Translations under genes and position numbers: made by a program
From: Poecilobothrus nobilitatus
Lineage: Eukaryota; Arthropoda; Insecta; Diptera; Dolichopodidae
Reading direction: 5' to 3'
NCBI GenBank assembly: GCA_947095535.1
Contig: OX352774.1
Span: 73,036,416 to 73,100,415, forward strand
Length of the DNA stretch: 64,000 bases
In this document: in pieces, positions 49,257 to 63,356 of the stretch
How the letters are laid out: the number at the start of each line of letters is the position of its first letter
How positions within the stretch are numbered: the stretch's first letter is position 1
Notes under the pieces: generated by a model
Databases searched by the model: none
Seen by the model: only the letters and a program-made list of their open reading frames with translations
What the model was told of the DNA's origin: nothing

Positions 49257-52200
49257 GTAAGTTATAATAAAAATTTTTTTTGTTTTTTTTTAAATAAAAT
49301 TTACTTATATTATTTTGCTAAATCTTATGTATATATATATATGTACCTATACTTATTTTAGGTGCTAGTTGAATTAAATACATGACGTTTTTTTTAAAGA
49401 ATTATTTAATAAGCATACATACAATTAATTAAATACGAAAAAAAAAACAAATTTAAGAAATTACTAAAATTTTTTTTTTTTTTTAGTAGAACATTATTTA
49501 ATATGTCATAATTTTTGACAGCAATTCTGTATAAGTAGTTAAATACATGTCATATAAGGTTAAAGCAGATAGATATGTTATATTTCCTAAGTCTTCGTAA
49601 AAAATAAAATGTATAATAATATATACTTAAATAGATTTATACTTTCCTAATGACTTTTTTAGAATTCTTCAAGAACAAGTCATATTTTACTGTTTATTTT
49701 TTTACAAATAAATAGTTTTGAAAATTCATATATAAATGTCTTATCAAAAAATTTTATATAGGTATTTTTTTTTTTTAAATATTTTGTACGTTAATATTAA
49801 AAGTACAAAACTAACCTATCTCAAATAAAAATAAACCAATAAAAAGATTATTATATATATCTAGTCTACTTACTTACCTTTACCTACCTATATTACTTAT
49901 CTTATATGTAATGACCTTAAGTAGTTTTAAATAAATTCTTTAGTTGAATCACTCTTTATTTTTTTTTTTTTTTATCTGAAATGAAATAAAAATTGAAGGA
50001 TTTTAACATTTTAGTCATCCATGTTTTATAAAATTATCATTAGGTTATACGAATATAAGAGTATTTAAAAAAAAAAAAAAAGAGACATTTTCGTTATTTT
50101 CGATTGAACATAACAAGTTTTATTTTATTTTATTTTTTTTGTTTTTGATAAATAAAATAATTCATAATAAAAATTTCAAGAAATCATTTATTACTCATTC
50201 ATATATACATAGTTTTATTACTTAATCAATAAATACATATACATATGTACTACAGGTACATATACTTATAATATAACTATATATTTTTGTTTTGTTTGAT
50301 ATTATTTATCTGTTTTTGTCTCATTATCTGATAAAAAAAAAATATATAATAAAAAAAATAAAATAAAAAATAATATGTGAAGATCAATGAAACAATTTAA
50401 ATGTATGTTTTTTTTATATGAAAATTGTATTTAAGATAATTTTTCTTTGTTTTGTAATAAAAAATAAAAAATAAAAGAAATACAATAAGAATCGAAATAA
50501 AATTGAAAACTCACACGTGTTTAAAATGTAGAGTTTCAAATGTTTCATTTATTTATTTCATTCATTTAGGTACTTATTTTTTTTTTTTTTGAAAGTGTTT
50601 ACCTTTAAATTTATAAGCAATAAATTTGCTTTTATATTTATTTATTTATTATTCTGTTTTTTTTTTTTTTTTTTTCAAGGAAATGTTTAATGTTTTAGTT
50701 TTGATAAGATTTTTTTTTTTAGCATAAATCATATTCTTTTTTAGGTCAAAATTTTGTTTTGTATACATATTCTTAAATTTATCGTTATTTCAATGTGTAA
50801 AAATTTGTGATTATTCTCATGTTTTTCTCTTCTTAATATAAAGTAACACTTAAACGTTTCTTTTTGTTGTTGTTGTTGTTGTATTTCTATTTTTAATATT
50901 TATTTTGTTATTTATTAATAATGTTTATTTTTGACTTTAATAAATAAAATTGATTTTGCGAATGATAAAATATAATTTAAAAAAATGTTAAAGTGAAGTA
51001 AATATATGCCTACTTAAAAAACAAATTATGGTGGCTACATATAGTTTTGTTTTTTTTTTTTTTTTTTTAAGAATTCACCATTGACGACGAGTCACTGTAA
51101 GAATAAATCTTTATATATAGTTACTTATGGTCTTAGTGAATTAAAAACAAAAATTAAGTTAATTTTAGATAAAAATGATTTACAGGTATTATCTAGTAAT
51201 TAAATTATTAAGCGTAATTTTAAAACTAAAAATGATATTAAAATAATGCTGCCTGTACCTGTGAAAGGTAAGTGGGCTTCACTTCTCTATAATATTGTCT
51301 GCAGTATGGGATGTACGTAAAATATACTTACTTAATAATAACAGTATTGTACAAAAATATGTTTTTGTATTTAAGTAAAATCTTTTATTTTGTACATTAT
51401 GGAGGATTTTTGTAAATCTTTTTCAAAAATTAATGAGTATTTAAAACACTTTCTAAGAAAAAATATTTGCATTCAATACATTTATATTTGAAATGATAAT
51501 TCACAATAAGTACTTACTTAATTTTAATTTAAGTGGAAAAGAAACATTAATTAAAAACTACATTTTTAAAGAAGAAAGGAAGAGTAAGACTACAACAACA
51601 CTATAGGAATAGAATATTCAAGGATATCTGTATTTTCAAATATTTATCATTTACATTTTAGTATTTACATATTTTTCTCATTCAATTAGTTAATAATTAC
51701 ATAACCGTTAACAAAACGATTTTACAAACAATAATATTCTCATATAAAACGGATAACTACCTATATTTGTATTTGTATTTACCTTTATTGCCTTAATTTA
51801 TATTTTTACATTACACTTAAAACTAAATTTCGGTAAGTGTGACAGTCACTGCTTCTCAACTTTAATGTTTTGTAGACATAAGTATTAATTGGCCAAATGT
51901 TTATAAATATTTTATAATGTGATTAAACCTAGGAGAAATGACAAAAAACCTAGTTGACAGTTTTGAGAATTTTTGAATTTTTTCTATTTCATGGTTTATG
52001 TTTTTTTTTTCTTTTTTTTTTTTATATTAAAATCTTAAGTTACCTTAACCTAAAACTACGATTTTTTTTATACTTAATATGAATTTATAGTTAATCATGA
52101 GAACATACACATGCAGTATTTTGAATTTATTTAATACAGATTGCGAATAAGGAACATTTTCTGAATATCTGCATTTGTTTAAAAAAATTTTGTGTATAAG

Positions 52201-54179
52201 TACTTGTTAATTAGATCGAATAAAAATTTAACTTGCGAAAGTTTAACCGTCAAGAAGAAAAATGGGAGATTATTTATGAGTTTAAGTATTTGGTTTTGCT
52301 TTATTTGAAGTCATTTTATATGAGTTATAGCGCACTTAGGCCCCAGATTTTGCATTCATATAACATTACACTTTGAAAAATTTGCTTAAAAATTATAATT
52401 TTGTTATTAATGCAGAGTTTAGATTTACCATGAAATGAAGCGAAAATATTATTTTTCTAATTTAATCTGTAACCTTTAACAAGTGTTAAAGCATTAGTTT
52501 AATTGTTTTTTTTGTTTACAAAATATTTCTTAACTAATACTCATATCTTAAAATGATATCAATAATGATTTTAATAATATATAAGTAGATATTAATTTTT
52601 TTTTTTTTTTGCTTAATTAACACCTAAATTTGCATTTCTAAATTTATTTACTCGAATTTCTTTCAAAAAAAATAAAATGCAAATTCTCTTAACATAATCC
52701 TCATAATATATTAAAAATGATTTTAAAAAAAAAAAATTTTTTTTTTGTTTAATCTTTTACATAATTTATAAAATAACTGAATAAATTTATATACGGTATA
52801 GACTAGAGAGGCCACGGATATGGGATATACCAAGTATAAAATGAATATTTTAACTTAAATAAAATTTTTTACCTATAAAATTAATATAAGAAATGTTTTA
52901 ATTAGGTATATAAATTAATTTGTTTAAATTTTTTAGCTGAAAATTTCTAAAATTATTAATAAAAAAAAATCAAACTGCAAAAAAAGAATTACAGTCACAG
53001 AACAAAAAAAAAAAGGGAATAAAAAAAAACTAAAATAAAAGTCACAAATTAACATCCAAAAAATCGTTTCATTTTAAATGTTAAGAAGTTGAAAAAAAAA
53101 TTTTAAAAAGTTGTTACCAAAAATATTTAACAGAAAAGTTAGGTAGTTTTTATTTTACAGTACAACTAATCACTAAAATCACTTTTTGAATTAAAAAAAA
53201 AAAAACAAAAAAAAAGTGAAAAAAGAGAGAAAAAAAAGAAAAAATCAAAACATCAGCAAAAATTTAAGTGATCGTTCGTTGGTGCATAAATAAAATAAAA
53301 ATAATTAAAAAGAAGAAGAAAAAAAAACAACGTAACAGTAAAATTTCACTTTTCACATGTGCTCTGTGTTTCTTTCCTTTTTTACTTTACTTTACCTTAC
53401 CAATACTAAAGTAAGTAATAGAAGAGATCGATTGATCGCATCACACATATCATAGTTAGCCTTTTTTTTTTTTATATATTTTTTAGGAAAACAGCAAAGA
53501 AAAAAAATAGTCAGTGTTCAAGAAAAAAAAAAAAAAAACAATAACAACAACAACAACCAAACCCAAAATTAAAAAAAAAAACAATAAAATTATAAAAAAA
53601 AAAATGGGAAAATTATATTTACACCTTTTTTAATTTTTTAGTTTTTTTTTTTAACTGACCAAAAACGAGAGTTAACGAACTTGCTTTACAGTAAACTAAA
53701 CACCGCAATTTTATGCCATTTCGCTGTCATTTCTTTCTTAATTATATTTTCTTTTATTTTACTTATTAAATAAAATAATTATTTTTTCTTGTTTATTATT
53801 TGCTTTACTATCTTGCTAGCTGTTAGCCGCTCAAATATTAAACTTTTTTTAATAACAGTATGAAATTTTGAATAGTGTTACCAGATTTTGTAATTGTTTT
53901 TTATTTAATTTTTTTTACTATGGTTATAAAACACATTAGTATACATAGATACATATATAAATATACATTTGTTTTGGTTTTATTTTTCAATTGTAATTAA
54001 AAAAATAAATAAGATAAGTACTTAATTACTTAACTAAATATAAATTGAATATCTATATTAATTTATTTCTCAACAGTTATTTATTACAATTCTAAATTTG
54101 ATATATGAATGGAATTTTGAAAAGAAAAACATTTTTTTTCATTCATGATAAAAATTTACTTATTAATGATAAAATGTTC

Positions 54180-54420
54180 CAATATTTTGAGATAAGTCAT
54201 TGAAGCACTCACTCTATTTTAGAGATATTTTTTGTTGGTATATGAATCTGTTCAGAAGAATGCCTCCTCTTAAATGTTACACGAATATGGAATAACTTTC
54301 CGTCGGAAGTATTCTCTAAAATTAGCAACCATAACATGTATAATATTGATAAATTCAAAAAGAACATCAACATCCTTGTTACATCAACAATCCTAACAAA
54401 AAGGCCTAATTTTATTTGTG
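54180..54420 (+). pseudogene. LINE reverse-transcriptase C-terminal remnant in the RhoGAP intron
   Basis: In one plus-strand frame the stretch NVTRIWNNFPSEVFSKISNH, then DKFKKNINI, reproduces the usual end of Jockey/CR1-type reverse transcriptases (RxWNxLPxxV followed by FKxxLxxxL). Upstream frames are broken and no catalytic region remains. The family assignment is by this motif alone. Confidence 0.55.
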
Positions 54421-56269
54421 TCTTTTTATATTTCCTCTAGTTGTATACTAATATAATGCTATAGTAAATCTTTAAAACTTCAGTTATTTTGACATTTGTT
54501 TTCATATCAAAACTCTTGTTTTGTGAGCGATAAAATACCTAGTATAAAATTGGGAAAGTTTGTCATAATCCATACTTTCTGGTCTGTCTCTTAACTAGAT
54601 ACACCTATACTAAATTAAAATGGTTCATAAAACAAACTTGTTATGAGTTGCTCAAAATTTGGTAAAGGGGTGAGAGAAGGTTTTAGAAGGTTTAGAACTA
54701 ATTATTATTAATATATAGCTGCAAACAGATATCGAATTCACACATCTATAATGGAGGGAATATCGAATTCACATAAGGGAATATTCTGTATAGAAAATCT
54801 GTAATTGAAAAATATCTCTCAATGTTAATAAGTACTTAAGTAGGTCAAAACATAATTTTTTTACCATACATTTAGATTAAAATAGATTAAACAATTACAG
54901 TTGGTTGATTCATTATTAGAAACTTAAGATCTTACAGAATTCCTGTATATGATTACTGTATATAAGTATATGAATATGTATTTGCGAAAGATTTTCGCAA
55001 GATTTTATTTTTTATCTTTAAATGTTGGCAAGATACTTATGGAAGGATTTTAGAGAGTTGGTTACAAAATCAGAGTTTCAATAATTTCTTTAACGAGAGT
55101 TTGGAGGCGGCACCCTCTACTATTTGAAATACTTTGTTAATTAAAAAAAAGAACAAATTCATACAAACAAAAAAAAATGTATATTGTCTTGGCGAGATTT
55201 TGAACAGCGACCTTTCGTACCAGTCCTATGTTTTATATTAATTTTTAAGTCAAAAATATACCATATGTATACTTTCTAAAGGAAATTAATTTCATATAAA
55301 ATAGAGTTTTGCAACACTAGAACTTTAATTTGAATTTACTTTATTAGATACATACATTTTGTATGTAGTTGTTGTTGTACCTATCTCTCAATTATAATCA
55401 TTTCATTTTGTGATAATGAAAAATTTATGAAAAAAAAAAATCTATGCAAAAAAAAAAAAACCCACTTTGGAAAGCATTAATCGTTATTTGTGCAAAATTT
55501 AATGTTTATTACCTGTGTAACCGCTTTTTTGTTTTCTTTTATTACGAGCCTAACCTTTTTCTTCTATTTTATACCTTTTTTTTTTCTTTTTTTTAACTCT
55601 TACCCCTATTTGACTTTTTTTTCATTTTATTTTTAAAATTTATTTTTATGATGTCCGATTCGTCTATACTTAATATCGTTTACTTTCACTTCTAATAACA
55701 ATAAAAATAATAACAACAACAAAAACATGAGCAGGTATTAACTTTGATGAAATTTTTTTTTTTTTTGTTTTTTCTTAAGTTAAACGGAATATTTTAAATT
55801 TAAACTATGAATGTTTATAAAAAAAAAAAAAAAAAGATAAAAAAAAATTTTTTCCTTTAATATTTTAATAAAAAATTAAACAAAAGTTTCCCATTCATAA
55901 ACAAAAAAAAGCTCGAGTATTTTAATTTAATGATGAAATAATTTTGCTTGTGTTTTGTTTTGAATTTTATAAACCTGTATAGTAATATTATAATATGGTT
56001 TTATTGATTTACCGCCAATTTTCACTCAATATTAATGAGCTATACTTACCTTGAATTTTTGAACTACGACATAAAAATGGAAATAAAAATACAATTAAGT
56101 ATTATTTATACTTAATTTGTTTTCAATTTTTTTAATGTTCTCAATTTGTGTGGAAACGCGTTATAAAGAATCGTTTAAAATATAGATATTTACTTATTAA
56201 GATAAACTATAACTAAATAATTAGTACTCGTATTTGATTTTAGATATATTTCTTGCTTTGGTAGAACAT

Positions 56270-57110
56270 ATTCCGAAATTTGAACAATATAGAGAAGATT
56301 AGCTGCGCAAAAATGGCACGCAAAATTCTGAAGCGTTCCAATTTTTTTAAATTTAGGTATTTGCTGATTGTTTTAAATTGCAGAGTAAAGTTGGCAGTGT
56401 TCATTCGTATCGTTTAGACTAATGCCGAGAATCTAGCATTTTGCACTGTACTGTTTTTGAAGCTGAAATAGTGGTTATAAACGACCCAGTGAACTTGTTG
56501 AAAGGAATGTGGTCTCCACTAGAAAGTTTATATCTTAACCGATGGTCAAACTGTCAATAAGGTCTTGAAAACCTACTGGATAACTTAACGGTGGTTAGTA
56601 ACTGCTTCTCATCCTTAAATGAATAGGGTGAAGTTTTCGATATCCATCTTGTCTAAGTGGATATAGTGCCTTTTTAGGCAATTGTAAAAATACTGAACTA
56701 TAGATAGCACAAACATTCAAATTCTTCGAGGAACAGAGGAACATCTTGCTGTTGCTTTCACAACTTTTAATTTGTAACTTGTCATTGGTAATGTACTAGG
56801 GACTTAAACGGAACCCTCTTCGATCAGTAGGCATTTCAAAAGGTTAGCACTTTCTTCATATGACTTTTGTATAAGCTTCAAAGATGAAGAAGAAGAGGAA
56901 TTAATTTTTCACTTTTTGAATGTATGCCCAGCTCTTGCTAGAAAAAGCAGAACGTTTTTGGAGAAATTATGCTTAAATTATTTTATCTATTTACGCAGCA
57001 CTTTGTAATAAGCTTCCAATGATTTAATTGGAAGAAAAACTGATTTAGGCAATCACAAAGGTCCTAAACTGCCTTAATTCTGCATCTGCAGGTCTTTTTT
57101 TTACCTACCA
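56270..57110 (+). pseudogene. LINE RNase H and C-terminal region, decayed
   Basis: Broken plus-strand frames include VYILTDGQTVNKVLKTYWI (about 56524-56580), a decayed version of the RNase H segment that normally reads IxSDSQAVIKAL. Later comes RLALSSYDFCISFKDEEEEE, HFLNVCPALARKSRTFL (56838-56960), the C-terminal CxxC-like, H, CPALA block of LINEs that carry an RNase H domain. The second cysteine of the CxxC is lost. Many stops and frame changes make it inactive. The region is less AT-rich than the intron around it. Confidence 0.7.
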
Positions 57111-60100
57111 CCTTATCTTACTTACCTAAGATACAAACTTTTATTTAAGTGAGAAGAAACTTTATTGTATTTAAATACTTCAAAATGATTTGCCTAAGTA
57201 AAATTTTTAAAAAATGTTAAGCTTTTAAAGTATATTGATCATAACAATAGCTAACTTATCTAAATTTCCTGTTTTTTTTTTTAGAATTTTTATGGCAGAA
57301 ATTTATTGTTATTACCGTATTTTTTAAGTTAAAATAATAGAATAAATTTTTTCTACGAATATTCGTACTGAACCATACGTACAGAAATAATTAGAAGATG
57401 TTTTATAGTTAGTTAGTTGGTTTCAAAATCAAGGTTTTAATATTTTGTTGCGGCAGCTTCCATAATTTTAATTCCTTAAATTATATTCAATGTCTGCTCT
57501 TTTTTGAATTATCAACAACAAAAAAATTTTGAAAATTTAAAAATCAACAAATTGTTTTTTAAAACCCTTCGTTTAGAATCGACCTTCTGCAAACATTAAA
57601 CATAAAATTAAGTTTACTTAAACTGATATTTAAAATGTAACGAAAAATTTTAAAAACTCAAATGATGATTAAAGTTTAAACTTAAACTTAAGTCTAACTG
57701 AACTCAAGCTCAAACTTGTACTTTGGAAATTGTCATAAATTTCAAAAAAAAAAATCGTATATAGGTAGTTAAAGTTGTTTAAATATACATTCTTATTCTA
57801 TAACTAAGTAATTCAAGTTATTCCAAATCCTTTTACATCAAATATTTTTTAAATTTCTTTTTCAAATCTTTCCAAATTATGCTTTCAATTGATCTCATGT
57901 TAATAATTATTAGAAAGTGTTCAAAATTCTAAAATATTTTAACTGAACACGTTTCATATATATTGTTATGTTGATCATTTGAATAAAAAAATGCCAATTT
58001 AAATTTTTTTGTTTTTACTAAATAATTAAAAAAAAAAAAAAACGGTTCCAGTTCAGAAAATATATCTGTGCATAATGAGCAAAATGTGCAAAATATATTT
58101 AAGTAAGTATCTAACCAAATGTATGTACCTATGTAGAAAAAAAAAAAAAAGAATGAAAATTTCTAATTTTTTTTTTTTTTATGCTATTTAGCATATCAAA
58201 ACCAGACACTAACCAGCACCTTTATTATAATACATATATTATATATATATACATATAATACGTATATATATATATATATATCTAATTGTGCTTATCTGTA
58301 ACCATCCCATTATGAGTTCATAAATCATAAAGTAATAAATTTTCATTTCAAATTTCATTTTTTAATTTTTGCATAGATTGCGTTTTTTAAATTTTAAATT
58401 TTTTTTTTTTTTTTTTTTTGGTTATGTAAAAGGTTCATTTCGGTTGAATGAATAAAACAATGAACACAATGAATTTTTATGTACTAAATATAGTATAGTA
58501 TAGAGTAATGAATTTAAGCTAACTAACAAATCAACCACTTATAGTTAGTCACTAACTTTATGTCTAAATGCATAAAAAAAAAAAAAAAATGCATGAAAAA
58601 AATAAAATAAAAACAAAACCAAATCAAACTAAACTAAACTAACCATATACATGTATGTATTAACCGTATGTGAACTCTATTATTATTTCTTATGTATTTT
58701 TATTTTTTGTTTGATGCTTTTTTTTTTTTTTTCTTGCAAACAATCCATAATAAGTTTTTGTGTCATTGACATTTCTATTTTTTTTTTTTTAAAGCACTAT
58801 TATAAAAGTCGTAAAGACCATCTATGGTACTGTTTGATAGCTAATATTAAAATGGTTAGTTAGATTGTTTTTTTTTTTTTTTTTTTTTCAAACCAATCTA
58901 TTTTGGTTGACTGACTGGCTTGCATTAATTTAAAGTGACCATTTTCTTTTGTTTTGATTTAATTGCGCATACTTATATTTTTTTTTTTTTTTTTTGGAAA
59001 ATTGATTTTAATTAATTTTCCAAAGTTATTAAGAAATTCCAGACCCGTTAAAGTTTGACACATTTATTTACTAACAAGAATGACTAACATTCCTTTGTAA
59101 TCATAAGTAGTCAATATTTCGGTAAAATATTTTGAAGGCTCGTTATACGTACCTTATTGGTTTCTACTAGATATTTATTGTATATAATGAGTTGCTCCGC
59201 AAGTGTTATGATAAATTAATTGAAGTAACAGTAATAAATATTTTTAATTTGGTGAAAGAAGTCAAATATTTATTACCTTAAAGTTATTTACAGAAATGAT
59301 AAGCAGTTCCGATATTATATTTTAACATGTGTTTAAAGGCTTTTGCTATTTATATATGGAGGTTTGTACGAAGCTAAAGATCCTCAAAATAGAAAATAAA
59401 GCCCTCAAATGTTTGTACCTGAAGTTCTACTTATTATTTTATAAATCTAGAGACGTCAAACAACGGTTAATTTTTTTGTATTATTAGCTTTAGACATCAA
59501 TATCAGAATTTTTTCCAATTAAGTCACCAATTATTATAGCTTTCATTGAAATGCATACGGAAAAAAAATTTAATTGAAAACTTAACATTTTTTTCCGTTT
59601 AGGCGTTTACTTTATAGCAATCAAAAAAAAATGTCAATAAAATGATCTGTCAAATGACAATACTGAAACCAAAATAAAAATAAAAGTAATTTAAATTGTT
59701 GTCAACTTTATTTCGATATTTGCAAAATAAAGTTTTATTATTTTAAGTTATTTATTCATTATTGATAAAAAATGGTGGTACTATTAAATAATAAATAAAG
59801 ATTATTTTATTTAATAAGCAAAATAATAAAAAAAATAAGATCTAAGTGTAAACTGATTGAAATATAAAATCATAATGAAATATGTAAAGAATTTCATCAG
59901 AATGGCAAACTGAAAGGGGTAGAAATGAAACATACCTATATGTATGTCATTGGAACTATTTTGTTGTTTGATTATGCAAAATTACTGATTAGTTGTTCAG
60001 GAAAATAATTATCAATCCGAAAAATCATAAAATTGATTTTTTTTTTTAAATATTTAATTTAAAAGTTAGTAGCTGAATTTATTTTTTAGAAATTATTTAA

Positions 60101-60564
60101 TCATTAAATCAACACTTTTATTAAATTTTATATGTATTTGCTGCAAAAAAAAAATTCAAAATAAAGAATTTCCGGAAGCATTTCAATGAAAGGTATAACT
60201 GGCACCAAGTTTTGAAATTTAGCTTTATGTTACCGAATTTTAGCGAAAATGAATTCAAAATGTTAAAATTTTTTGTAACTGAACTGCATACTGAAACATA
60301 AATAATTTGAATGTTAACGTTTTTGTGTTATATTTTATTAAGAATTGTCCCATATGTTTTACTGAAAGTGCAAAGTTAAATCTTATCCTTAGAAATAAAT
60401 CAAAGAAAAATGGCTATCTAATCTCCTCGATACTTGACCTTCTTATATACTTATTAAAGCATACTTAATGATTAAAAATCATTAAAAACTAAGTGATAAT
60501 TTTTTGTGATTTAATCAATTTTAATAATTTTGTTCTGTTCAAAAATTTGCAACATCAAAAATGC

Positions 60565-60837
60565 ATATGATATCATATATATCCAGCCATTGGTGCAGTG
60601 GTTGACGCACCGCTTCACATTCATAAGCGAATGAGAGGTCTTCGATTCCCGGCTGGGTACAATAATTATAATATAAAAAAAAAAAATATTCATATATCGC
60701 AATATATAAATACTTTATATATCATAATATCTCGTACACCCCACATTCCTACCAGGAAACAGTGGTGTTATAGCTACCTGGCACATTAATGTACCACGGT
60801 ACCTATATATAAATAAATAAATAAATATGATATCATA
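60565..60837 (+). mobile_element. tRNA-derived SINE, family C, with 13-bp target-site duplication
   Basis: ATATGATATCATA occurs at 60565-60577 and 60825-60837 and encloses 247 bp. The insert begins with a tRNA-like head: A box TGGTGCAGTGG (60591-60601), an anticodon-like stem CGCTT/AAGCG, and B box GGTCTTCGATTCCC (60637-60650). A body of about 150 bp follows, ending in an AAAT-repeat tail (60810-60824). The head differs from families A and B, so it is a third SINE lineage. The 63-codon frames on both strands here are artefacts of the SINE. Confidence 0.85.
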
Positions 60838-62860
60838 GTAGTATTGGTCACTTTATAAAACAATAAAACACATGCAATTTTTATACAACTATTCCATACA
60901 TACCTATATAAACTACTACTAACATAATATATGTATGTCATTTATTATTGCACTTGTTTTTATTTTTCATCGGAAAACAAAAAAAAACGGTTCGATGAAT
61001 TCATATTCACTTTTATTCATATTGTATGCTATACGTATGCATATATTGTATACATATATTTATTGCAGTGTATATTTATAGTGTTTTTTTTTTTGTAATC
61101 AATTGACTATAGTCCATATTTAATATGCATAAAAGCATAAAGTTAGTTTTTAGTATAGTAACAATTTTATGTATGCAAATCTATTGAACTGGCTGGCGCT
61201 CTATTATCATTATATAACTAGGTAGTTTGTTGGTTTGTGTTTGGTTTGGTACCACTGAGATATGATAAAAACCAAATTTTTATAGTTCAATGGAAAATTT
61301 TTGTTTTTTTTTTTTTTATTTTATCTCGCTGTAAAAATTAAAAACATGGTTATTATGATTAGCGAACTTGTTATAAATTGTAACTGAAAGTTAAATTAAG
61401 ACAAAAATTAATATTAAAAAAAAAAAAAAAAAAAAAGTTTAGAGGAGAAGATTAGTGAATGATCTGATCATAAGTAAAGTAAAATGTTTAGATCAGCCGA
61501 CCAAGAGAGAAAAAAAAAAAAAATTAAATCAAAAAAGAGATGGAAAACAATGATTTTTTTTTTTTAACTTGACTGTTTATGGTTCGAAGTTTTGTTTTAT
61601 TTTTTATTTTTTTTTCTAATTGTTGGTTTAATTTTGTGGGTTTTTGTTTTTGTTATTTTTGAATGAAAGTTTGTAATAGCAGGTTGGGCTTTTGTTTTTT
61701 TTTTTTTCTTCATTAATCCATTATAAAATAATACAACACAAGGTGTTGTAAATGTTTATACGTATATTTTCAGTTTTTTTTTTTTATTAACTACTTAGTG
61801 TGTTTTTTTTTTTTGTTTTTAATTTTCTTTTGTTTGTAAATTAGATAGTCTCAAGACTTAATTTAAAATGCAAATGCGAGAAACATAAAGAAAATTAAAG
61901 AAAATAAAAATAAATAAATAAAAGCTGGGCAAGCAGTCAGACACACAACAGGTTACTTGCATCCAACCAATTTAAATGACTACTTATGGATAAATTTACG
62001 GATATCTTGTTGTTTTTTTTTTTTTTTTTTATAGTTTTGGTTTTTCTTAATCGGTTAATAATCGTTTTATTATTAAAGATTAAATGAGTACTTAAGTTTT
62101 TTTAATGGTGAAATCTTTGTTTAAAAAAAAAAAAACAAATAAGAAAATGGGAGAAAAAACAAAATTGAAAATTTATATTTAACTATTGGATAGGTTTCGA
62201 TTAAATTGGATTTTATAACTATATAGTTATTTTTCGTTATTGTAAAATATATTATTTATAGTTTAAAATTAAATTTTTAAAGTGTAATGTATTTAATGGG
62301 GGTTAAAAGATTAACAATTGCAATGTATCAAAGTATTTTATTCGGTAATTTTCTATATTTAAATAATTATATAAGTAGATAATTACTTATAGGTCTATTT
62401 TATAAATGCAATTTGTATATACTTAGTACTCTGTATGGTAAATTGACTTTCTACTTAAGTGTAGTAAATTTTTATACTTAGAAAAATATTTACTTATATT
62501 AAGAACAAAAATTGTTTGTTAATAAATTTATAAAAGAATGTACAGAAACGCCAGATTTTTTACATTAGTGTGTAAATTAAAAGATGTATTTCAGATGTTG
62601 AAGATTAAAATAAATATTTTATTTGATTTTGAAATTCTCTAACATAGTTATTTGTAGTCTGGTTCAAAACATTGATTAAGAGCATAAAAATGATTCAGAA
62701 AGATTCTTATACAAAACAATAGAAATCACATATACTTAAATAGTATATTTAAAATTTATCAATTTAGTTAAAAACAATTTTTTTTTAGGATTTTGATTGT
62801 CTTTCTTCAGAATTTAAATTTATTCGTTCCACTTGTTATTTTTTTACAATTACTTATCAC

Positions 62861-63356
62861 TTTTTTTTTCCCAAGGGAGGTGGGAATCTTCCAAAGACAC
62901 CAAGAATTTCCCCTTGGTAGTGTTAGATTTTTACTGACTAAACCCACCTCCCCCTTTAGGGGGATAGGAAATGAATGCGGAAACATTGAATTTAGAGTGG
63001 AACTGTAAGGAAACAATGAATCCGCTTATTATTATTACTATTTTGCTAACAGCGACTATAGCCGTTACAATAGTTACAACATGCAGTAGTATATAACACC
63101 TTACTGCATGAGATAATTATTGAAGGCAACCCCACTGTCACCGTAGCAGTTATTATTATTGGTATTAGTATTCTTATTAATATTATTATTATTTTTACTA
63201 CAGAGTCAGGGCCATTATTACTATTAATTATACAATATATATTATTACGATATGAAATTACTACATATTTTTTTATTTATATGACCTGACCGGGGTTTGA
63301 ACTCAAAACCCTTCGATTGAAAGATTGGCGTCTTAACCACTACGCCATGAGTCAGA
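62861..63356 (-). mobile_element. long tRNA-headed SINE, family B, copy 2
   Basis: This minus-strand copy begins at 63355 with the same tRNA-like head as the copy at 10086 (A box TGGCGTAGTGG, B box GAGTTCAAACCCC) and ends in an A run (T9 at 62861-62869 on the plus strand). The body matches copy 1 nearly throughout, including AAGGAAACAATGAATCCGC and GCTAACAGCGACTATAGCCG on the plus strand. It has one central monomer where copy 1 has two, and lacks a block of about 70 bp found at 9542-9605. Inverted GGGAGGTGGG (62876) and CCCACCTCCCC (62942) flank the tail region. I could not define target-site duplications. Confidence 0.8.

Noticed and set aside
51072..51096. RhoGAP micro-exon between a long poly-T/AAG and a GTAAGA
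   Set aside because: Joined in the required phase 2 it reads a TGA stop after four codons and does not continue the RhoGAP domain.
51246..51267. Alternative first exon ending at AAAG|GTAAGT
   Set aside because: The donor is strong, but the seven codons from this ATG end in phase 1, incompatible with the phase 2 junction of the main exon, and there is no other support.
55190..55235. Possible tRNA-like B box on the minus strand
   Set aside because: Only a degenerate B-box-like word is present, with no A box at the right spacing.
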